Of a DNA stretch of 40,582 nucleotides, positions 35,411 to 40,582 are shown piece after piece. Both the position numbers and the translations under genes were made by a program. Within the stretch, counting starts at the first letter, position 1. Every line of letters begins with the position of its first letter. The notes under the pieces were generated by a model, which was not told where the DNA came from, searched no databases, and saw only the letters and a program-made list of their open reading frames with translations. This DNA is from an uncultured Chlorobiaceae bacterium (GTDB lineage: Bacteria; Bacteroidota; Chlorobiia; Chlorobiales; Chlorobiaceae), in NCBI GenBank assembly GCA_903937835.1, contig CAJAAV010000048.1, positions 1 through 40,582 of the forward strand. Direction: 5' to 3'.

Positions 35411-36183
35411 TCATAGACAAGCAACTGGTCCGCGAAAGGTTTTGCAGTACGCTCAAGAGCTATCGTAGTCATGCTGTGGTGCAGAAAGCCATGGCCGGGG
35501 AGCTTTCGGAGATCATCTGCAGTGCACAGCCATCACGATCTTTCGACCGGGTGCTTGAAGTGGGGGCCGGTTCCGGAGCACTTATGGCAGAGTTGCTGAG
35601 CCGTTGCACTGTAGAAGCCTACTATGCCAATGATCTTGTCGAAGAGAGCCGTCACTGCCTGCTTGAAGTACTTGATCGCTTTCCTGTTCAGGAGTTTCAC
35701 TTTCTTGCAGGCGATATCGAACAGCTTGAGGAGCTGCCTTTGGAACTGGATCTGGTGGCTTCAAACGCCACCCTGCAATGGCTCGACGATCTCGACGGCT
35801 TTTTCCGCAATATGGCCGCCCATCTCAGACCCGGCGGTATACTGGCCTTCAGCACGTTCAGCACCGCAAACATGCAGGAAATATCAGCTATTGAGGGGGT
35901 TGGGCTCAGCTATCACACCCTTGGAGAGCTTGAACTTCTTGCCGGAAAATATTTTGAACTGACGGTCAGCCGCGAAGAGGTACAAAAACTTGAATTCAGC
36001 TCACCCGAAGCCGTGCTGCACCATATACGGCGGACAGGAGTCAACGGTATACGCCGTCGATCATGGACAAAAAGCCGATACAAGCACTTTATTGACCAGT
36101 ACCGGAGACTCTTTTCCTGCGAAAATGGAGTCTCTCTTACCTATCATCCCGTTTACTGCTGCATGAAAAAGAGAGCGTTATGA
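35395..36183 (+). CDS. bioC: Malonyl-ACP O-methyltransferase
   Basis: This 262-residue SAM methyltransferase caps malonyl-ACP so that fatty-acid synthesis can elongate it to pimeloyl-ACP methyl ester. Motif I is VLEVGAGSGAL (about residues 53-63), followed by the BioC-typical LVASNATLQWLDD and LRPGGILAFSTF. The frame runs back to 35311 without a stop, but ATG 35395 has AGGAGG ahead of it and starts at the family N-terminus (MSQNIVIDKQLV). It overlaps bioG by 16 bp and bioD by 4 bp, so the three are tightly coupled. Confidence 0.94.
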   Translation: MSQNIVIDKQLVRERFCSTLKSYRSHAVVQKAMAGELSEIICSAQPSRSFDRVLEVGAGSGALMAELLSRCTVEAYYANDLVEESRHCLLEVLDRFPVQEFHFLAGDIEQLEELPLELDLVASNATLQWLDDLDGFFRNMAAHLRPGGILAFSTFSTANMQEISAIEGVGLSYHTLGELELLAGKYFELTVSREEVQKLEFSSPEAVLHHIRRTGVNGIRRRSWTKSRYKHFIDQYRRLFSCENGVSLTYHPVYCCMKKRAL

Positions 36184-36854
36184 AAGGATCTGTTATCGTT
36201 ATTTCCGGAATTGATACCGGGATCGGAAAAACCATTGTAACCGGACTTCTTGCAAAAGCGCTGCTTCTGCATGGCAAAAACGTCATCACCCAGAAAATTG
36301 TCCAGACCGGCTGCGAAGGTATTTCTGACGATATTCTGGAACACCGCCGATTGATGGGCATCGCCTTGCAGGATGTCGACCGCGAAGGGCTCACCTGCCC
36401 TTACCTGTTTCGCTATCCGGCCTCACCACATCTTTCAGCCCGCATGGAAGGTGCCGAGATCGATGTTCTGCACATTCGCCGGGCAACCCTTCTCTTGCAG
36501 AAACGCTACGAACTGGTGCTTCTCGAAGGTGTCGGCGGACTCCTGGTGCCTTTGGCGCATGATCTGCTTTTTGCCGATTATGTCCGGGATGCCGGGTACG
36601 AACTTTTGTTGGTGACCACACCACGTCTTGGCAGCATCAACCACACACTGCTCTCCATTGAGGCCTGTCTGAAACGGGGAATACCTCTCCGGGGAGTTAT
36701 TTACAACTGTTTTGAAAACGTTGATACGCTCATTGCCGACGATACCCGTGAAGTGATCATCCACTCTCTGAACAAAGCAGGATGTTTGGCACCGGTGATT
36801 GATCTGCGTCATGGAGAGCTTGATCCCGACGCTGTGGCGCGCCTCTCATTATAA
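36180..36854 (+). CDS. bioD: Dethiobiotin synthetase
   Basis: This 224-residue ATP-dependent carboxylase closes the ureido ring to give dethiobiotin. The P-loop is GIDTGIGKT (residues 10-18), and Lys17/Thr18 bind ATP. Substrate-binding features are QKIVQTGCE and the LLEGVGGLLVPL strand. The start overlaps the bioC stop (ATGA). The ATPase core matches the family throughout. bioA follows after 15 bp. Confidence 0.95.
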   Translation: MKGSVIVISGIDTGIGKTIVTGLLAKALLLHGKNVITQKIVQTGCEGISDDILEHRRLMGIALQDVDREGLTCPYLFRYPASPHLSARMEGAEIDVLHIRRATLLLQKRYELVLLEGVGGLLVPLAHDLLFADYVRDAGYELLLVTTPRLGSINHTLLSIEACLKRGIPLRGVIYNCFENVDTLIADDTREVIIHSLNKAGCLAPVIDLRHGELDPDAVARLSL

Positions 36855-36869
36855 ATCGATAGTACCGAT

Positions 36870-38150
36870 ATGCCGACAATTGACCTCGATTTCGATCGCC
36901 AGCACGTTTGGCATCCCTACACTTCGGTGACCAACCCCTTGCCGGTCTATCCGGTCGTGCGGGCTTACGAGGTCTTTCTTGAGCTTGAGGATGGCCGCAG
37001 GCTGATTGACGGCATGTCCTCCTGGTGGGCAGCCATTCACGGCTATAACCATCCTGTGCTGAACGCTGCGGTGGTCTCCCAGCTTCAGCGGATGAGCCAT
37101 GTCATGTTCGGCGGCCTAACCCATGAGCCAGCCGTAACCCTTGCACAGCAGTTAGTCGCCTTGACCCCTCTGCCGCTGCAGAAAGTTTTTTTCAGTGATT
37201 CAGGTTCAGTTGCCGTTGAAGTTGCCATCAAAATGGCCATCCAGTACTGGGCAGCTCTGGGGAAATCCTCAAAATATCGCTTGCTGACGGTTCATTCAGG
37301 CTATCACGGCGATACCTTTGCCGCCATGTCGGTCTGCGATCCGGTAACAGGGATGCACTCCCTCTTCAAAGGGAGCATACAGGAGCAGTACTTTGCAGAA
37401 GCGCCAGTCTGCCGGTTTCATGAGCCCTGCACGGATGAAGATATTGCCGATCTGCACCTGAAACTTGAATGCCATCACACCGACATTGCAGCAGTGATTA
37501 TTGAACCCGTAGTGCAGGGAGCGGGGGGGATGCGCTTTTACTCTCCGCACTATCTCAGTCGTCTTCGGGAGTTGTGCGACAGCTATGATGTGCTCCTGAT
37601 TTTCGACGAAATCGCCACCGGCTTCGGGCGTACCGGAAAAATGTTTGCTCTTGAACACGCCGCAGTGGTGCCCGATATCCTGTGTGTCGGCAAAGCGCTG
37701 ACCGGCGGCTACATGACCCTTGCCGCAACACTGACAACAGGGAGCGTTGCCGAAACGATCTGTTCCGGTATTCCCGGCCTCTTTATGCACGGGCCAACCT
37801 TTATGGCAAACCCTCTCGCCTGTGCGGTCGCCTCCGCAAGCATTCGCCTCCTTGAGAGCAACGACTGGGAGGCATCAGTACTTCGCCTTGAAGCGGGACT
37901 TCGCCAGGGGCTTGAACCTTGCAGTTTGTTCAGCCATGTGCTGGATGTTCGTGTGCTTGGCGCAATAGGAGTTGTTGAACTCCAGAATCCGGTTGCTATG
38001 GCCACAATCCAGAAACAATTTGTGGACAAAGGAGTCTGGGTTCGTCCTTTCGGTCGACTTGTATATCTTATGCCTCCCTTTATCATGACCGACAACGAGC
38101 TCAGTCTCTTGACCGCTGCGGTGTGTGACGTCGTACAATCAATAGGGTAA
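36870..38150 (+). CDS. bioA: Adenosylmethionine-8-amino-7-oxononanoate aminotransferase
   Basis: This 426-residue class III PLP aminotransferase converts 8-amino-7-oxononanoate (KAPA) to 7,8-diaminononanoate with SAM as amino donor. Features are [22 protein letters not shown], the PLP-ring aspartate in [12 protein letters not shown] (Asp246) and the Schiff-base lysine Lys275 ([11 protein letters not shown]). The order bioB-F-G-C-D-A completes the path from pimeloyl-ACP to biotin. The next gene follows after 17 bp. Confidence 0.96.
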   Translation: MPTIDLDFDRQHVWHPYTSVTNPLPVYPVVRAYEVFLELEDGRRLIDGMSSWWAAIHGYNHPVLNAAVVSQLQRMSHVMFGGLTHEPAVTLAQQLVALTPLPLQKVFFSDSGSVAVEVAIKMAIQYWAALGKSSKYRLLTVHSGYHGDTFAAMSVCDPVTGMHSLFKGSIQEQYFAEAPVCRFHEPCTDEDIADLHLKLECHHTDIAAVIIEPVVQGAGGMRFYSPHYLSRLRELCDSYDVLLIFDEIATGFGRTGKMFALEHAAVVPDILCVGKALTGGYMTLAATLTTGSVAETICSGIPGLFMHGPTFMANPLACAVASASIRLLESNDWEASVLRLEAGLRQGLEPCSLFSHVLDVRVLGAIGVVELQNPVAMATIQKQFVDKGVWVRPFGRLVYLMPPFIMTDNELSLLTAAVCDVVQSIG

Positions 38151-38167
38151 ATTTTACAAAAAACGCC

Positions 38168-39862
38168 ATGAGAGCCAAACCCTGGATTCACCATTACGAC
38201 AAGGGAGTTCCCCACACCCTTCATCCATATCCGGAAGAGACGCTGGTCGACGTGGTACGCAGGAGTGCAGAGGAGCAGCCCCAACATTCTGCAATGTATT
38301 TCAAGGGGGTTTCGCTCTCCTACCGGGAACTCGACAGGCAAAGCGATGCGGTTGCCGGGGCACTTTTGTCGCTTGGTCTCGGAATCGGTGACCGGGTTGC
38401 ACTGATTATGCCAAACTCACCACAGATGATTATCTGCGAGCTTGGAATCTGGAAAGCGGGGGCTATTGTCGTACCCATGAATCCCCTCTACACCGTCCCC
38501 GAACTGGAGCATGCCCTTAATGAATGCGGCGCAGAGACGGTCATTGTCTTGACGCCCTTCTATGAAAAAATAAAGAGGGTTCAGACCGTTTCCCGACTGA
38601 AAAGGGTGATTGCCACCGCAATCAAAGAGTACCTTTCACCCCTCAACAATATTCTCTTTACGCTGCTGAAAGAAAAAAAGGACGGACACCAGGTGAAACT
38701 GCACGCGGGGGACCATTGGCTGAGCGCTCTTCTTGCGGCTCAAGCAGGGGTGAAATTTCTGCCGGTACCCATCCGGCACGATGATCCCGCCATTTTTCTC
38801 TTTTCCGGCGGCACCACCGGAAACCCTAAATGCGTTGTGATTTCCCATCAGGGGCTGGTGATGACCGGAATGCAGATTGCAAGCTGGTTCAGCGTTATTC
38901 TTGAAAAGGGCAAAGATGTTATTCTGCTCAACATGCCCCTGTTTCACGTCTATGCCCAGGTCGGGATCATGACAGCCGCGTTGATTGAGCGCTACCCGCT
39001 CGGGCTGGTGCCAAATCCGAGAGACCTTGACGACTTGCTGCATACCATTAAAACCCTGAAGCCAGCCGTCCTGCCCGGCGTTCCAACCCTCTTTACCGCA
39101 CTGATCAACCATCCGCGAGTCAAGCGCGACACCTCAATCCTGAAATCGCTTAAACTCAGTGTGTCGGGCGCGGCGCCCCTCATGCTTGAAACCAAGAGAC
39201 GTTTTGAAGAGCTGACCGGAGGCCGGATTATTGACGCCTACAGCCTGACCGAGTCAGCGCTTGCCTCAGTGTTCACCCCGATTCTCGGCACCTACAAGCA
39301 TGGATCGGTCGGCATTCCCGTGCCCGATGTTGAGGTACGTATCGTTGATGCGGAAACAGGCCTTGATGACCTCCATGATCAGGAGGTAGGTGAAATTATC
39401 ATGCGGGCTCCCCAGATCATGAAAGGGTACTGGCAGAACCCGACAGAAACCGCCCTCGTTCTCCGTGACGGCTGGCTCTATACCGGCGATCTTGGCTACC
39501 TCGATGAAGATGGCTACCTCTTCATTGTCGATCGCAAAAAAGATGTCATCAAACCGGGCGGCTTCCAGGTCTGGCCCCGCGATGTTGAAGAGGCCATTGC
39601 TGCTCATCCCGCAGTCCTCGAAGTCGGTGTGGCTGGCGTCCCCGACTCCTATCAGGGAGAAGCCGTCAAGGCGTGGGTTGTCCTCCGGCCCGGCCATCAG
39701 CTTACCGTCGATGAACTCCGCGAACACTGTCGCCAGTACCTTGCCGCCTACAAAGTGCCGAAACTTATGGAGTTTACCACAGCGCTGCCGAAGTCAACCA
39801 TAGGCAAAGTGCTTCGTCGCAAGCTGGTGGAAGCGCACTGCGCTGAAGCTGCGGCACAGTGA
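38168..39862 (+). CDS. Long-chain-type acyl-CoA synthetase
   Basis: This 564-residue AMP-binding enzyme activates a fatty or related acid with ATP to an acyl-AMP and then to the CoA thioester. The P-loop-like motif is SGGTTGNPK (about residues 213-221), followed by the central IDAYSLTESA, GWLYTGDLGYLDEDGY, and the C-terminal domain motif DRKKDVIKPGGFQVWPRDVEE. The last catalytic Lys is in PKSTIGKVLRRKL. It lies 17 bp after bioA, so it is probably co-transcribed. It resembles FadD rather than BioW (which is smaller). A role in pimelate activation or in another acyl pathway is open. Confidence 0.9.
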   Translation: MRAKPWIHHYDKGVPHTLHPYPEETLVDVVRRSAEEQPQHSAMYFKGVSLSYRELDRQSDAVAGALLSLGLGIGDRVALIMPNSPQMIICELGIWKAGAIVVPMNPLYTVPELEHALNECGAETVIVLTPFYEKIKRVQTVSRLKRVIATAIKEYLSPLNNILFTLLKEKKDGHQVKLHAGDHWLSALLAAQAGVKFLPVPIRHDDPAIFLFSGGTTGNPKCVVISHQGLVMTGMQIASWFSVILEKGKDVILLNMPLFHVYAQVGIMTAALIERYPLGLVPNPRDLDDLLHTIKTLKPAVLPGVPTLFTALINHPRVKRDTSILKSLKLSVSGAAPLMLETKRRFEELTGGRIIDAYSLTESALASVFTPILGTYKHGSVGIPVPDVEVRIVDAETGLDDLHDQEVGEIIMRAPQIMKGYWQNPTETALVLRDGWLYTGDLGYLDEDGYLFIVDRKKDVIKPGGFQVWPRDVEEAIAAHPAVLEVGVAGVPDSYQGEAVKAWVVLRPGHQLTVDELREHCRQYLAAYKVPKLMEFTTALPKSTIGKVLRRKLVEAHCAEAAAQ

Positions 39863-39880
39863 AGCTTAGAAAGCCGTTGA

Positions 39881-40043
39881 CGCGGGAAAGAGATAAAATA
39901 TCTTGATTACTCCGCTTTTGATTGGCAGATTACAAGCTTTCAGGCGGGTCTGGATGAGCTTGACAAGGGTAACGTGCTATCGCAAGAAGAGATGATCAAA
40001 CCCTTGGAGAGCCAGAAAAGAGGGGGGCGGGTTATGCCGGGTT
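39881..40043 (+). pseudogene. Relic of a small antitoxin-like protein
   Basis: A forward frame without a start codon reads DYSAFDWQITSFQAGLDEL and then DKGNVLSQEEMIKPLES. This has the pattern of the C-terminal region of small type II antitoxins (a helix followed by an x-H/Q-E-E-x-M/V box). The N-terminal DNA-binding part and any toxin gene are missing, and the frame runs straight into an inverted-repeat element at 40044. Low certainty. Confidence 0.35.
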
Positions 40044-40134
40044 CTACCAACATTTCATCCCTACTGGATTTAAGAAAATATTCACAGGAAAATTCTCTTT
40101 GTTTTCAAGCCCCGGAGGGGCGGCATGTAGGTAG
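40044..40134. repeat. 91-bp element with 28-bp imperfect terminal inverted repeats
   Basis: The left arm (40044-40071, starting CTACCAACATTTC) and the reverse complement of the right arm (40107-40134, starting CTACCTACATGCC) match at 19 of 28 positions. The right arm holds a GCCCC-GGA-GGGGC hairpin (40109-40121). This looks like a REP doublet or a miniature inverted-repeat element. It provides the stop codon and roughly the last 30 residues of the minus-strand gene at 40044-40427. Confidence 0.65.
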
Positions 40135-40427
40135 CAAAAAAAAGGTGACAGTATCTTCGATATCTCTCCGGCTGCATAAGAACTCAATATTCCGACAAGA
40201 AATGCAATAAGAATTTCTTTTGAAGCAAACTTTTTTAAAAAATAATTGACTTTTGTCGATTTAAACAAATCAAGTGCCTGATACAAAGTAAACCCCAGAT
40301 GATTTGCTTCCTCATAGTGAAAAATAGCATCTAAAGGGTTATTCCAGATACTGTTAACTTCAATTTTTCTCGCTTCTCTGCCTTTCTGGATAAATTCGGA
40401 GAATTCTCTCAAGACTCTGGGACTCAT
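40044..40427 (-). CDS. Small protein with one membrane segment, 3' end replaced by a repeat
   Basis: This 127-residue frame is not recognised. The first about 95 residues look coding: a charged N-terminus (REFSEFIQKGREARKIEVNS), then a hydrophobic stretch (EILIAFLVGILSSYAAGEIS) that may span the membrane. The rest, from about CYLHAAPPGLE on, is translation of the inverted-repeat element and the bases inside it, and the stop codon is formed by the element's end. The natural C-terminus was therefore probably lost. No clear ribosome site. Confidence 0.45.
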   Translation of the reverse strand: MSPRVLREFSEFIQKGREARKIEVNSIWNNPLDAIFHYEEANHLGFTLYQALDLFKSTKVNYFLKKFASKEILIAFLVGILSSYAAGEISKILSPFFCYLHAAPPGLENKENFPVNIFLNPVGMKCW

Positions 40428-40507
40428 TCGATTGCATTGTTCCTAAACTGCGCGATTTAACATAAAAAAAGCCTCAATATTCTTAGTTAAAACGTTATAT
40501 TGTAATG

Positions 40508-40524
40508 GGTAATGAGCAATTACC
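40508..40524. promoter_or_regulatory. Inverted repeat upstream of the last gene
   Basis: GGTAAT and ATTACC form a 6-bp inverted repeat with a 5-base spacer, about 40 bp before the start codon at 40564. It is positioned like an operator or promoter element, and its function is unknown. Confidence 0.3.
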
Positions 40525-40563
40525 ATTTGTAACGTAACACAAACCAAGAAATCAGGAGGCTTT

Positions 40564-40582
40564 ATGTCAGAAGATACAAAAA
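40564..40582 (+). CDS. First codons of a gene that continues past the window
   Basis: An ATG follows AGGAGG (40554-40559) at good spacing and reads MSEDTK before the window ends. The strong ribosome site supports a real start. Nothing can be said about the product. Confidence 0.6.

Noticed and set aside
1-40582. CRISPR arrays, tRNA or rRNA genes, transposases
   Set aside because: No regularly spaced repeats, tRNA-like cloverleaf or transposase motifs were noticed on reading; a tRNA or covariance-model scan was not possible.

Overview
The window looks like a chromosomal segment of a green sulfur bacterium (Chlorobiaceae, Chlorobium/Pelodictyon type). This is inferred from gene content and protein flavour: a fumarate reductase/succinate dehydrogenase iron-sulfur subunit, a small c-555-like cytochrome, FeoA-FeoB, and a birA-bioB-bioF-bioG-bioC-bioD-bioA cluster. 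No rRNA, tRNA, CRISPR array, transposase or integrase was recognised.

Layout. Positions 1-9 kb hold housekeeping and envelope genes: sdhB/frdB with a strong terminator, a small eRF1-like protein, a lipoprotein cytochrome c, a decayed TonB-dependent receptor, a TPR protein, a CNNM/CorC membrane protein, a HIT hydrolase and feoAB. Positions 9-26 kb form a dense accessory (defence) island. On the minus strand it carries a HepT/MntA toxin-antitoxin pair, an AAA ATPase with a small ExK nuclease-like partner, an HNH endonuclease, and a coupled pair of large proteins: a sacsin-type GHKL ATPase and a Swt1-HEPN/SNF2 helicase. On the plus strand it carries a Septu-like pair (PtuA ATPase and PtuB HNH nuclease) and a type IIS restriction-modification system (two D12 adenine methyltransferases fused in one chain plus an AlwI-family endonuclease). 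The island contains scars: a chimeric relic joining an HNH tail to a HepT fragment, an approximately 87-bp direct repeat bracketing the Septu pair, and a broken P-loop relic resembling the start of a zeta-toxin kinase. Positions 26-29.4 kb hold an unrecognised gene and topA. Positions 29.6-31.3 kb hold a cell-wall amidase.

Positions 31.4-39.9 kb form a biotin operon. A perfect BirA operator (TTGTAAACC-N14-GGTTTACAA) sits just before birA, whose product has both the DNA-binding and the ligase domain. BioC and BioG make and release the pimeloyl group on ACP, BioF/BioA/BioD/BioB finish biotin, and an acyl-CoA synthetase follows 17 bp after bioA. The last 700 bp hold an antitoxin-like relic, a 91-bp inverted-repeat element that supplies the 3' end of a small minus-strand gene, and the first codons of a gene that runs off the window.

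The strongest candidates for something under-described are the GHKL-ATPase/HEPN-SNF2 helicase pair (12.7-19.4 kb), whose ATPase ends in an HNH-like zinc finger lacking the usual histidines, and the AAA ATPase/ExK pair (10.1-11.7 kb). All functional assignments are by motif reading; no database search was possible.
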